Of a DNA stretch of 64,000 bases, positions 26,760-37,323 are shown piece after piece (position 1 is the stretch's first letter; each line of letters starts with the position of its first letter). The notes beneath the pieces were generated by a model. It saw only the letters and a list, made by a program, of their open reading frames with translations. It searched no databases and had not been told where the DNA came from. Source of the stretch: Sorex araneus (Eukaryota; Chordata; Mammalia; Eulipotyphla; Soricidae); NCBI RefSeq assembly GCF_027595985.1, contig NC_073304.1, forward strand, positions 217,560,000 to 217,623,999, given 5' to 3'. Position numbers and translations under genes: made by a program.

Positions 26760-27510
26760 GTGAGATCTTGACGTTTTCTCCACTAAGCTCGGAGAGGCCA
26801 GGATGGAGCCCAGCTACTGGGAGCCAGAGCCCAGGGTCGCAAGCTCTGCATGGTCAGGGCCAGCGCCCAGAGACCCCCGCCAGCTGCCCACCCAGGTGGG
26901 GCCTTTCTGTCCTCTCACTCACCTGTGTTCGACCTCCTTGTGCAGACGTTAGCTGAGAGTCAGGGGTGGGGGTCTAAGGGCTCTGCGGAGGGTCGGGGAG
27001 ATAGTGCAGCCGGGAGGACGCTTGCCTTGCAGCGGCTGATCAGAGATCCTCCCCAGCCCTCCAGACGGCGCCCCAAACCGCCAGGAGTGATCCCTGAGTC
27101 CGGTGTGCTCCTCTTCCCCCCCTCCCCAAATAAAAACGGGCTGTGTGGGCTGTGTGGGAGAGAAGGAACGTCCCTAACAGCCTTGCATCTCATCTATGCT
27201 GGCCTAGCCCCTAAGGAAAGGGTGGAGACCGGGAGGCGTGGGAAGATCAACTAATAGCAGCCCCCTTCGCGCGGGCGGTGAAGAATGTATGCAGTACCCT
27301 CTCTATCCACTAGGTGTCGCCGCCGCAACGACGGTCTCCTCACCCTTGGGGCTGGGAGGAAGCAAATTGCCGCCAGCGGGTGGAGATGTTACTGGGATCA
27401 CCAGAAATCTCTCTAGAGGTCTCACCGCAGGCAGGAATCAGACACGTGGGAAGATGGACTCTAAGTTTCCATTCTCCCCCTTGTCTGCTGGCCCTTTTCC
27501 ATTCATGTCG
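26760..27510. other. SINE-poor intergenic pocket with a CTCF-like site
   Basis: Mostly unique sequence with one old SINE (26985-27130, +). It contains the CTCF-like motif at 27307. Confidence 0.4.
27307..27318. promoter_or_regulatory. CTCF-like motif
   Basis: CCACTAGGTGTC matches 11 of 12 positions of the core CCASYAGRKGGC and is followed by a CpG-rich GCCGCCGCAACG. Confidence 0.4.
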
Positions 27511-27514
27511 TCTG

Positions 27515-27685
27515 AGGGGTGTGTGTGCTTGGGCCACACCCTGCTGTGCTCAGGGGTTACTCCTGACTGTGCAATCAGGGATCACTTACGGCAAGAGCTG
27601 AAGGGACCTAACATGGTGCCAGGGACCGAGCCCAGGTCACCAGTGTATAAGGCAAATGCTTGCTTGGACTATCTCTCTGGCTCCC
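27515..27685 (-). repeat. Older SINE copy
   Basis: GGGCCACACCCTGCTGTGC through CTATCTCTCTGGCTCC. Confidence 0.75.
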
Positions 27686-27727
27686 CATTTAGCAGTTAAA
27701 CCGACTATACATACATACATATATGAT

Positions 27728-27972
27728 AGCACAGTCATGTCACTGTCATCCCATTGTTCATCAATTTGCTTGAGCGGACACCAGTAACGTCTCCATTGTG
27801 AGACTTGTTACTGTTTTTGGCATATTGAATGCGCCATGGGTAGCTTGCCAGGCTCTGCAGTACAGGTGAGATACTCTCGGTAGCTTGCTGAGCTCTCCGA
27901 GAGGGAAGAGGGACAGAGGAATCGAACCCGGGTCGGCCGTGTGCAAGGCAAGTGCAATACCCGCTGTGCTAT
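27728..27972 (-). repeat. Second SINE family, reverse-strand copy
   Basis: On the - strand it has the same body words as 11634-11877 (GCTTGAGCGGACACCAGTAAC, GTAGCTTGCCAGGCTCTGC) and a tRNA head ending at CGCTGTGCTAT. It lacks a poly(A) tail. Confidence 0.88.
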
Positions 27973-28010
27973 ATTTATTATTATTATTATTATTATTTTA
28001 TTATTTGGGA
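27973..28010. repeat. (ATT)n microsatellite
   Basis: TTATTATTATT run directly at the head of the SINE. Confidence 0.9.
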
Positions 28011-28136
28011 AATCAAACCTGGGGCTTCCAAATACAAAACATGCCCACTCATTTATTTTACCATCCACTTCCACTCTCTCTCTTCAGCTCATGGCCATAT
28101 TTCTTCAAAGACATATATCTACTTACTACTATATTT

Positions 28137-28490
28137 TTTTTGTGTGTGTGTGTGGCGGGGGAGCGGGGAGGCCCACCACTGGCCATCCTCAGGGCTTGCT
28201 CCTGGCTCTGCACCCAGATATCACTACTGGCAGGTCTCAAGGGACCACGAGGGGTGCCAGGGATGGAGGAGGTTTGGGCCTCACCCAGTGATGGGCAGGG
28301 CTTACTCCTGGCTCTGTGCTCAGGGACACTCCTGGCAGTGCTTAGGGGATTATATGTAGTGGTGGAACTTGAACATTGAGTCAGCCATGTGCAAGGTAAG
28401 TGCCTTAATCCTAACACTATCTCCTTAGGCCCTCCTGAATTGTTTTGTTTTTGTTTTTTGGGCCACATCGGCCAATGCTCAGGGGTCACT
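28137..28490 (-). repeat. Older SINE copies
   Basis: About 28137-28262, 28267-28435 and a truncated copy 28440-28490 that resumes at 28599. Confidence 0.75.
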
Positions 28491-28495
28491 GAGCA

Positions 28496-28601
28496 TTGAA
28501 ACCATTTGTTCCATCGCTGCAGTTCCCCACACAGAAATATAGTGATGAAACCTAAGGCCAGTGGTAAGAGGGGAAAGGATGCTAGGCCAGACCAGGGACT
28601 C
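28496..28601 (+). repeat. 106-nt module, inverted-repeat arm 1
   Basis: It interrupts a SINE and is flanked by CTCAGGGGTCACT (28478-28490 and 28599-28611). Its reverse complement occurs at 29701-29999. Confidence 0.85.
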
Positions 28602-28730
28602 AGGGGTCACTCCTTGCTCTGCACTCAGGAATCACCCCTGCTGGTGCTCAGGGATGCTGGAGATCAAACCAGAGTCAGCTGTGTGCAAGGCAAACACCCT
28701 ACCCACTGTGCTCCTGGATTTTCTCGAAGG
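28599..28730 (-). repeat. SINE remainder after the 106-nt module
   Basis: CTCAGGGGTCACTCCTTGC through CCCACTGTGCTCC. Confidence 0.75.
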
Positions 28731-28746
28731 CAACCACATTATGGGC

Positions 28747-28883
28747 CATCTTACACACTTTGTGCATCAGCTTCATTCTCAGGCGCTCACCAGAATCAAT
28801 CCCTGTTCACTGTCTAGTGCCTACTGGGTACCTGGCATCGAGAAAGCAGTGCTGAACCTTCAGCTGGTTAAAATAGGAACCTC
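28747..28883 (+). repeat. Local direct duplication, copy 2
   Basis: About 85-90% identical by eye to 25458-25596; its end forms the left target duplication of the SINE at 28884. Confidence 0.85.
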
Positions 28884-29073
28884 GGGGCTGGAGCGATAGC
28901 ACAACGGGTAGGGCGTTTGCCTTGCACGTGGCCGACCCGGGTTTGATCCCCAGCATCCCATATGGTCCCCTGAGCACCGTCAGGAGTAACTCCTGAGTGC
29001 AAAGCCAGGAGTAACCCCTGTGCATCGCCAGGTGAGACCCAGAAAGCAAATAAATAAATAAATAAAATAAAAT
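28884..29073 (+). repeat. tRNA-derived SINE, full length
   Basis: Flanked by AAAATAGGAACCTC (28870-28883, 29074-29087); tail of (AAAT)n. Confidence 0.95.
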
Positions 29074-29165
29074 AAAATAGGAACCTCAGGGCCAGAGCGC
29101 TAGCACCGGGAATTGTTCCCATTGGTCCATCGGGGATCCTCTCCGCGGAGGTCCAGCAACCACCT

Positions 29166-29305
29166 GGTGCCAGGGATGGAACCCGGGTAAGCCCCGGAAC
29201 CCCTGCACTAGCTCTCTGGTCTCCTCATGGGAAACTCTAATAACTCATGGCTTACCTTCATGGTGCAGGGGTTCAGGGACTTACCCAGGTTTCATCCCTG
29301 GCACC
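29166..29305. repeat. Inverted repeat (45-nt arms, about 50-nt loop)
   Basis: Arms 29166-29210 and 29261-29305 are complementary at about 40 of 45 positions (GGTGCCAGGGATG...CCTGCACYA). Confidence 0.85.
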
Positions 29306-29637
29306 ACTCTCCAGGGCTGACGCAGGACATGAAACCCAGGTCAGCCGCATGCAGGGCAACCTACTTCTAGTATGTTGGGTTTTGTCGCATGGTGTTTCCC
29401 TTTCACTGTCCACCCCAGAGCAGCTGGCTTCCGTCCTTGTTCCTCCCAGAAAGTGTCTCTCTGAGATCACTGACTCCCTCATTCCCAGTTCCGAGGGTCA
29501 CTGCTCCTCTTCTGTCCTGGCCCTTTCTGCCTATTCCCTCCTTCCTGAACATGCGTCACGGCTTCCCAGACACTCTGCTCCTCGGAGTGCTCTCTGCACC
29601 CCCTTTCCTGGCCACGCTGTCCTCCGTTAGGGTGGTT

Positions 29638-29700
29638 CCACTCAGGAACCACCCCTGGCAGTGCTCAGAGGACCATATGGGATGCTGGAAATCGCACCCA
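29638..29700 (-). repeat. Truncated SINE
   Basis: CTCAGGAACCACCCCTGG through GATGCTGGAAATCG, cut off at the 106-nt module. Confidence 0.85.
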
Positions 29701-29999
29701 GAGTCCCTGGTCTGGCCTAACATTCTTTCCCCCCTTTCCACTGGCCTTAGGTTTCATCACTATATTTCTGTTTTTTTTTTTTTCTTTTTGGGTCACACCC
29801 AGCAATGCACAGGGGTCACTCCTGGCTCTGCACTCAGGAATTACCCCTGGCCGTGCTCAGGGAACCATATGGGATGCTGGGATTTGAACCCAGGTCGGCC
29901 GCGTGCAAGGCAAACGCCCTACCCACTGTGCTATTGCTCCAGCCCCTCATCACTATATTTCTGTTTGGGGAACTGCAGTGATGGAACAAATGGTTTCAA
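29701..29999 (-). repeat. 106-nt module, inverted-repeat arm 2, split by a SINE
   Basis: 29701-29770 plus 29964-29999 are the reverse complement of 28496-28601. The SINE at 29771-29946 is flanked by TCATCACTATATTTCTG. Confidence 0.85.
29771..29946 (-). repeat. tRNA-derived SINE, young, inside arm 2
   Basis: Near-consensus with a 17-bp target-site duplication (29754-29770, 29947-29963). Confidence 0.95.
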
Positions 30000-30029
30000 A
30001 TTTGGTGGCGGAAAACAGCTCTTATCTTT

Positions 30030-30184
30030 CTTTTTTTTCTTTTTGGGTCACATGCAGCGATGCTCAGGGGTTATTCCTGGCTTTGCTCTCAGGACTTACT
30101 CCTGGCAATGCTGGGGAGACCAGATGCAATGCCGGGGATTGAACCCGGGTTGACGCCCTACCTGCTGTACTATCGCTCCGGCCC
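30030..30184 (-). repeat. SINE with small deletion
   Basis: GGGTCACATGCAGCGATGC through CGCTCCGGCCCC; lacks the GTGCAAGGCAA segment. Confidence 0.85.
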
Positions 30185-30394
30185 CAGCTCTTACCTTTTC
30201 ACTCATAATTTTCTGGGCTCAGATGGACAGTTTGATCCTCTCCCAGGATGTATGAGAGGAGGTTCTCCTGTGACTGCAGTTAGAGGGTGCTGGTGGTTGG
30301 AGGTTCGAGATGACCGGTTCATATTAGCACACCCTGGTGCAAACAGCTGGCATGCCGGGCTCTCGTGATCATTACAGTTAAATAGCTCAATTCC

Positions 30395-30568
30395 TTTTTT
30401 TTGGGGGGGGTGTCGCACCCAGCGATGCACAGGGGTCACTCTTGGCTCTGCACTCAGGAACCACCCCTGGCAGTGCTCAGAGGACCATATGGGATGCTGG
30501 AAATCGAACCCAGGTCGGCTGCGTGCAAGGCAAACGCCCTACCCGCTGTGCTATCACTCCAGCCCCAG
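30395..30568 (-). repeat. tRNA-derived SINE, full length
   Basis: Flanked by TAGCTCAATTCCT / TAGCCCAATTCCT. Confidence 0.93.
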
Positions 30569-30694
30569 TAGCCCAATTCCTACCAGAACGTTCCCAAAGC
30601 ACACAGAAACTACCAGATTTTCTTCACGCTTGGTTCTGGGCCCAATATAGGCTCCTGCAAACATCATCCCAGATTCTTTGCTTTCCTCCCACTT

Positions 30695-31405
30695 TTTCTA
30701 TTTTTGGGGCCACACCTGGTGGGACTCAGTTTATTCCTGGCTCTATGCTCAGCAGTCACTCCTGGCAGGGCTTGGAGAACCATATGGTGTGCCAGGGTCA
30801 GAGCCGTACGGGCCTGGGCCAGCTGTGTGCAAGGCAAGCATCCTTCCTGCTATACTCTTTCTCTCTCTGGCCCCTCCCCCGTTTTTATTTTGCTGCTGCT
30901 GTTACAGGGAACCAAATGGTACTAGGAACGGAAGCGAAGATTTCACTCGGGGAAAGTGTGTGCTCTATCACTTTTTTGTTTTGTTTTTAAGGCCACACTA
31001 GCTATGCTCAGGGGTTACTCCTGGCCCTGTGCTCAGGGGTCACTCCTGGTGGGCCTCAGAGGGCCAAATGGGATACTGGGGATGGGATCAAACCTGGGTT
31101 GGCCACGTGAAAGGCAAGAGCCCTACTCACTGCACTATTGTCTGGCCTGTGCTTTACCATTTTAGCCACATCCAAGGTCCCACATACGAAGTACAACAAA
31201 TCTGAGGAGCCTGGGGCCTTGGGGGAGGCTGTGTTTTGTTTTTGGTGGGGGGCACACCTGGCAGTGCTCAGAGCTTACTCCTGGCTCTATGCTCAGGGAC
31301 CATTCTTAGCAGGGGTTGGGGGACCCTATGGAATGACGAGGGTGGAACCCAGGTTGGCTGTACGTAAGGCAAGTACCCTACCCTCTGTACTATCTCTCTT
31401 GCCCC
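30695..31405 (-). repeat. Three older SINE copies
   Basis: About 30695-30874, 30978-31147 and 31232-31405, all ending in CTGGCC- or TGCCCC-like heads. Confidence 0.8.
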
Positions 31406-31450
31406 AGCACATTTATTTATTTATTTGTTTATTTATTTATTTATTTATTT
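31406..31450. repeat. (ATTT)n microsatellite
   Basis: TTTA units with one TTTG. Confidence 0.9.
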
Positions 31451-31620
31451 TTGCTTTTTGGGTCACACCTGGCAATGCACAGGGGTTACTCCTAGCTCTG
31501 CTCTCAGGAATTACTCCTGGCGGGCGGTGCTCAGGGGACCATATGGGATGCTGGGAATGGAACCCGGGTTGGCCGCATGCAAGGCAAACGCCCTACCCGC
31601 TGTGCTATCTCTCCAGCCCC
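31451..31620 (-). repeat. tRNA-derived SINE, full length
   Basis: Near consensus with a 4-base GGCG duplication (CTGGCGGGCGGTGC). Confidence 0.92.
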
Positions 31621-31629
31621 CCACCTCCT

Positions 31630-32080
31630 CGCCTTTATACCCAGTGAGTATCCAGCTATCCGTGAAGTGCAATCACCCTCTCACTGAATCTTCCTCAGAG
31701 GTCTTAGGCATCTCTACCTCCATCCTGGGTGTCCCCCAACTAATCCATTCTTCATGTAACAATCATAGGGATCTTTTCAGAAGGCAAAGTAGGTCAGGGT
31801 TCTTCTCTGCTTAATTTTCTCAATGGTTTCCCTTTGGCACTGAGGCTAAACTCTAACGTAGTACAGATAATAAGAGATAATAAAAGTCCTTCACAGTTAA
31901 CCCCGTCAACTTTGACAGTGGTTTCATGGGGTCATATGAAAAATCGTGGAGGCCCTTTTTTTTCCCACATATTAAAGAAATGTTCCTGGTTTTTGGTACA
32001 CAAAGGACAGGGACATAATAAAATGCTACAATGTGAGGGATGGATTCACTTAACTTGGAATGATCCTGGGTTCCACATCA
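31630..32080. other. Unique or ancient-repeat intergenic sequence
   Basis: 31750-31860 resembles an old mammalian repeat (TCTCAATGGTTTCCCTTTGGC); no gene seen. Confidence 0.4.
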
Positions 32081-32084
32081 TTTT

Positions 32085-33180
32085 CATTTACTTTTTCTGG
32101 GGAGAGATCATACCTGGCAGTGATCAGAGATCACTCCTGGTTGTACCTGGGGGGCCAAGTGCAGTGCTGGGAATCAAATAGGGTTCAGCCATCTGCAAGG
32201 CAAGAGTCTTCACCCCGGTACTATCTTTCCAGTCCCATATTATGATTAAGTTTGTCTTGGGTTTTGTTTTGGGCCATACCTGGCAGTGTTCAGAGCTTAC
32301 TCCTGGCACTGCACTCAGGAACCAGTCCTGGCAGTGGTTGGGGGCCCATATGGGGTATTAGGGATTGAAACTGGGTCAGCCACATGCAACACAAGTGCCC
32401 GACTTGAGGTACTATCTCTCGGGCTATAAGTAAGTCTTGACCTAATTTTTGTTTGTTGGCCCACTCAGCCTGGCAGCTTGGGGGTTCCTTCTGGTAGTAC
32501 TCTGGGGTCCATGTGACGCTGAGGATTTATTGCATGTAAAGCAACTATTCCCACCCTTTGATCTATCTCCCTGGACTAATTTTGAGCCACAGTCACACGT
32601 GCTCAGGGGTTATTCCTGTCTCTGTGCTCAAGAATCACTCCTGGCGGGGCTTGGAGGACCATAGGGAGTGCCAGGGATCAAACCTGGTTCTGCTTTGTGC
32701 AAGACAAATGCCCTACCCATTGTACTGTCACTCTGGTCTCTCCCTAGATTCTTGCACTAATTATTTTTTTTGTGTGTGTGTATGTGTATGTATATATGTA
32801 CGCACACTGTTAGGCATAAAACCTAGAGCATCACACATGTAAGGCATGTGCTTGACCAGAGAGCTGTATCTGCAGCTCTTGTCCTAATTTCTTACCCTTC
32901 GTACATTCTAGCTCTTAACCAGTCAAAATACTTTCAGCTGTTGGAATATGCAACCATTTGTCTGGTTTCACACCCACATACTATTTTTGTGCCCTGAAAC
33001 GCTGTTCCCTTTCTTCTGCCCTGGACAATTCCTACATACCCATGGGGCTTCCTGGATTTTTTGTTTGTTTTTATTTGGGGGCCACGCCCAGGGGTGTACA
33101 GGGCTGACCCAGGAGATCACACCCAGGTCAGCTGCAAGGAGGGCAAGCTCCCTGGTTACTGTGCTATCTCTGTGGCCCCT
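32085..33180 (-). repeat. Cluster of older SINE copies
   Basis: About 32095-32240, 32260-32425, 32450-32575, 32580-32745 and 33065-33180, with unique sequence at 32880-33060. Confidence 0.7.
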
Positions 33181-33190
33181 CTGAATATTA

Positions 33191-33248
33191 CATTTTCTTT
33201 TTTGTTTGGGGGAACCTCACATTTTCTTTTTCGTTTGGGGGAAACTTA
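33191..33248. repeat. 29-bp tandem duplication
   Basis: Units 33191-33219 and 33220-33248, CATTTTCTTTTTY-GTTTGGGGGAA, differ at about three bases. Confidence 0.85.
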
Positions 33249-33559
33249 CATCTCGGTGGAATACCCCTGACCTCCCCACCCGGGGGGCTGCCCTTCTCAT
33301 GGAGTGATGGTATGGAGAATAGGGGGACTGGAGGGCTTACATTAGCCTTGGGGAATGGCCACTGTAGGAGAGACCCTTGAGCTAAGGCCTGCGCTAAATG
33401 AGGGAAGGAGAAAGAGGCAGAGAGCACAGCCAGGACAAAGAACCACTTGGCGTGGGGATGGAAAACAGATGTGCGTGGGGTAGAGCGAGTGAGGTGGGAG
33501 GAGAGTGGAGATGAGACTGAAGAGCTGGGAGTTCACATCCCCCTGCCTCGCACCCAGTG

Positions 33560-33945
33560 GCCTTCAGACATGCAGGACTACATACCTCAAAGTCTTTCCC
33601 ACCCACTGATCCTTCTGCCTGGAATGTGTTCCCGGCCTTCTCTCTTTAGTAAGACTCTTCAACTCATCCTTCAAGGCCTTCAAGTCCTAAACTGTTTACG
33701 AAACCTTCTTTCAGTCTTTCACAGGATTAATCATTCTCCTTTCTGACGTCCTACAGCCTAGATGTCCCCATGGCTCTAGTCACCTGCTGACATAGAGCTC
33801 AGCTGCTTATTTACATGCCAGTCTGCTCACCAGGTAGAGTTCCCCGAGCGCCTTAGTCACCCCTGGAGTCATATTCTGGTGCCCAGCCCCGTGCCTGGCC
33901 CAGAGCAGGCATTTGTAAACGCTGTGACTGTGACTTGGCTAGTGG
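33560..33945. repeat. L2-like ancient LINE fragment
   Basis: Contains CTTCTGCCTGGAATGTG, TCATCCTTCAAGGCC and GTGCCTGGCCCAGAGCAGGCA, wordings typical of L2/MIR 3' ends. Confidence 0.55.
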
Positions 33946-34790
33946 GTGGTACAGAACACAACTCATGGCAGATCAGAAGAAAAACAATAATAATAATTCT
34001 ACGCTTATCACGTGCCTTCTCATTCACTCCCTGATTCCAGCCTGCCCACAACTTCAGGAAACAGCAGGGACAGGCCCAGTTAGGCTCTATTATGCATGGG
34101 GAGATGAGACCCAAAGGCATCTGGCTGCGAAGCATTAGGAACTTAGACCCTATCTTGTGCCTTCACTTGGGAATCAGTGCAAGCATGTAGGACCCAAGGC
34201 ACATTCTGAGGCAAGAAGGCGGTGGGTTGGGTTGTAGTGGAAAATACTTCTGTGGGTGGAGAGAGATTCTTAGCTGGGGCTGAGTTGACAAACAGCCCAT
34301 TGAGGAGTGCACAGGATTCACTGCCCCAGGTGGCTTCATCAGCGGCCCTAGAAACTGAGGAACCCTCCCGGAGCACCAGCCTTTTGAGAAGGTGAGTGTT
34401 CACAGCCTCGAGGACAGCAAGTGGCTATGATGACCTCAGCAAGGGAAGGCTCCCTTCTGTTGTTATGCCAACAGGAGCTTGACTATTGGGACCCTTGCAA
34501 AACTAGGCTAAGGTGGGTTTTTATCTTGAAATTTGGAGAGGTCATTTGTGGTAGGTGTGTGTGTGTTAGGGTGCGAAATCAAGCCAATAATATATTCAAG
34601 ACCCTCTTCAGCTCCGTGACCTTCCAAGTCAGCAGATATTAAAAGCCCTAATGCTTATGCTATTATTGCAGATCTATTAAATCAGACTCTCTAGGGCAAG
34701 AACTCAGGCATGGGTAGTCAGTGGGCTCCTTCCAGGTGATGCCCATGGCAATCCTCTCTCCCACTCCTCCCCGTCTGCTGGGGCCGTCTA
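33946..34790. other. SINE-free flank upstream of the WIPF2 promoter
   Basis: Unique sequence with an E-box CACGTG near 34008; no exon recognised. Confidence 0.45.
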
Positions 34791-34794
34791 GCGA

Positions 34795-35560
34795 CCTTCC
34801 CAAGATGGCGGCGACAGCCCGCTCGCCCGCCCGTCCGTGCGCCGACGGGGGCGGGCTCTCCGGCTGCGCCTGCGCGCAGCGTGCCTCCGCTCCCGGCTCC
34901 CTCCTCCGCTTTCCCCCGCCTCCATTTTGTTCGCGGACGCTGGGAACGGTGGGAGCAGATCCATTTCCGGGTTGGCAAAAGGGGCGGCGGCGGCGCAAAA
35001 AGGGAGCTTGCTGGGGGCCGAGCAGGAGGGGACGAAGCCCGAGTGGAGGTGGCGGAGGATTCGCTCCCGGAGCAGCCGCGGCCAGGTCAGAACGGGACCG
35101 GGGAAAGGCTGGGGTCGCCGCGCCAATGACCTGCGGACCTGAGGGGGCCGGAGGCCCGGGGCGGGGCTTGAGGAGCGAGGGGGCGCCTGGGAGGAGGGGC
35201 CTGGAGGGGGTGCGCGAGGGTCCGGGGGGCGGGGCCTGCGGGCAGGGTCCGGGGGCGGGGCCTGCGCGCCTGGCGCCGCGGGGGCGCGGGGGGCGCGAGG
35301 GAGGGGGCCGCGCTCGGGGGCTGGGCGGGGGCACGAGCGGCTGGCGGGGCCGGCCGGAAGTGGGGCTCGTGCCGGCCGCGCCGAGGGGAGGGAGCCGGTG
35401 GGTGCGCAGGAGCGGGAGCCGGGCGGGAGGACCTGTTGGGAGCCGGCGCTGCGCAGGAGGATGCTGGCGGCCAGGAGGTCGCCGGGACGAGCCGGGGCGG
35501 AGCCGCGGGCCGGGGCAGGTGCTCCCGCCCCGGAGCCGGGTTTGAGGAAGAATCCGCCGG
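34795..35560 (+). promoter_or_regulatory. WIPF2: WIPF2 CpG-island promoter
   Basis: The block is very CpG-rich. It contains a YY1-type motif AAGATGGCGGC (34802-34812), an NRF1-like TGCGCCTGCGCGCAG (34865-34879) and GC boxes GGGGCGGGGCC near 35225 and 35250. There is no TATA box. It is the only CpG island between RAPGEFL1 and the WIPF2 coding exons, so it is assigned to WIPF2 by position. Confidence 0.75.
34920..35085 (+). other. WIPF2: Putative WIPF2 non-coding first exon
   Basis: The sequence downstream of the YY1/NRF1 motifs ends in GCGGCCAG|GTCAGA, a plausible donor at 35085/35086. The 5' end is a guess. The next exon has an in-frame-independent acceptor at 55937/55938, so a non-coding exon upstream is required. 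Other donors in the island are possible. Confidence 0.35.
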
Positions 35561-35930
35561 GAATGAATGGAAGGTGGGACTGGCCGGAGGCTTCTGGTGT
35601 GAAGGGAGGGGGAGATAGAAGTCGCCGGGTTTTAGACGTGGGCAGAGGGATGGGCAGCTTGCAAGAAGCCGGAGTATGCTGGAATGCATGGTTTTTTTTT
35701 TTTTTGGAGGGACTGTCAGCTCTTCTGCTGGACCACCTCCTCTTCCCTTTCTGCTATGCTAGGTTGGCCCTAAGGTTTCTCGGTGTTTTGGGTGCCTCTC
35801 TCTCTCTCTTTAACAAATCAGTAGGCCCTCAGAGAGTTAAGGATTCTTCTAGCCTCCAGTGGATTTTGCTAAGTGACTTTGAGGCAGTCATTTGAGGCAC
35901 TTTTGCCTCCGTCCCTGCTCCCGTTTTTGA

Positions 35931-36086
35931 TTTTTTTTTTTTTTTTTTTGCTTTTTGGGTCACACCTGGTGATGCACAGGGGTTACTCCTGGCTCTGCAC
36001 TCAGGAATCACCCCTGGCGGTGCTCAGGGGACCATATGGGATGCTGGGAATTGAACCCGGATCGCTGTGCTATTGCTCCAGCCCCA
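35931..36086 (-). repeat. Young SINE with about 30-base deletion
   Basis: GAACCCGGATCG joins CTGTGCTATTGC, removing the middle of the tRNA head. Flanked by TGCTCCCGTTTTTGA on both sides. Confidence 0.92.
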
Positions 36087-36239
36087 TGCTCCCGTTTTTG
36101 AAATGCAGCTTTGGGCCCATTTGACCTCTGAAAATTGTATTAACCAGGTGGGATAATTCAGAGTGGTAGCAGGTAAGTGATCTCAGAAAACAGGATGGAG
36201 AGAATTTAAAGATGTGACTTCTCAGATCTTCTCAGCTCG

Positions 36240-36240
<1 letters not shown>

Positions 36241-36284
<44 letters not shown>
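36241..36284. repeat. (GT)n microsatellite
   Basis: About 21 uninterrupted GT units. Confidence 0.95.
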
Positions 36285-36285
<1 letters not shown>

Positions 36286-36700
36286 TTGGGTGAAGCAAGG
36301 TAGTTTTTCTTGAGTGAAGCTTAAATGTGAGAGAAGAGAAAGAAGTTGGAGAGAACCCCAGCTTCTCTATAGAGTGGAAAAGCAAGCCAGCAAGCAAAGA
36401 TACATAGAGACAAGCAAATGAGATACAAGTTCTAGTGAGAAAGCTGGCTTTGAAGAGCAAGCTGTAATTCAGTTTTTAAATTTATGGTAGGATAATTTTA
36501 AGTAGCAAACAAAAGTCAGGTGACTGTTACATTGTAATGGCTTCATCAAGATGGGGAGAAGGAGGTTAGAGTTGGGATGAATGAAACTGATTGATGGAGA
36601 ATATAGTGTTTTCTAGCCACTAGCTTCTTTTCTTTTCTTTTTTTGGTCTTCATGAACTCTTGAGAATTCATCCAAACTAGTATTTTCGATAGTTTATCCT
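36285..36700. other. Unique intronic sequence
   Basis: AT-rich, no repeat or exon recognised. Confidence 0.5.
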
Positions 36701-36701
36701 T

Positions 36702-36872
36702 TTTTTCTTTTTTCCTTTTGGTCACACCTGGCGGTCCTCAGGGCTTACTCCTGGTGCTGCGTTTAGGGATCATTCCCAGAGGGCTGGGGGCCTCTGTGGA
36801 TACTGAAGAACCAGTCTGGGTCAGCCGCGTTCAAGGCAGGTACTGTACCCACCGTACTATCTCTCTGGCCCC
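36702..36872 (-). repeat. Older SINE copy
   Basis: GGTCACACCTGGCGGTCC through CTCTCTGGCCCC. Confidence 0.8.
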
Positions 36873-37063
36873 AGTTCAGCCATATTTTGGTATAGTCAGT
36901 ATCTACCCATTGCTGGTTTGTGAGTACTGATGTGCTTATGGACTATTTTAGCTTTTGAAAACTTATTCCTTCTGATAAAATGTTTCCTTTGGGCATAATA
37001 CTTTTAAACACTTTGCCCATAAGGTGAACTTGCTTAGAAGACTTCTGGAAGTTTGGTATTTCT

Positions 37064-37247
37064 TTTTTTTTTTTTTTTCCTTTGCTTCTTGGATCACACC
37101 TGGTGATGCACAGGGGTTACTCCTAGCTCTGCACTCAGGAATTACTCCTGGCAGTGCTTAGGGGACCATATGGGATGCTGGGAATCGAACCCGGGTTGGC
37201 TGCATGCAAGGCAAACGCTCTACCCGCTGTGCTATCCCTCCAGCCCC
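37064..37247 (-). repeat. tRNA-derived SINE, full length
   Basis: Flanked by AGTTTGGTATTTCT / AGTTTGGCATTTCT. Confidence 0.93.
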
Positions 37248-37323
37248 AGTTTGGCATTTCTGAGATCTGATGTGGCTTTGCTTAAGAGGACACAGTAAGT
37301 CTACCTCACATTTAATCTTAGAG

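Noticed and set aside
26163-26763. Poly-Ser, poly-Leu, poly-Phe and poly-Lys ORFs
   Set aside because: They are readings of the CTT/CCT microsatellite.
34663-35689. Long ORFs on both strands of the WIPF2 CpG island
   Set aside because: Same GC effect; no recognisable domain, and the human locus has no protein gene here that I know of.
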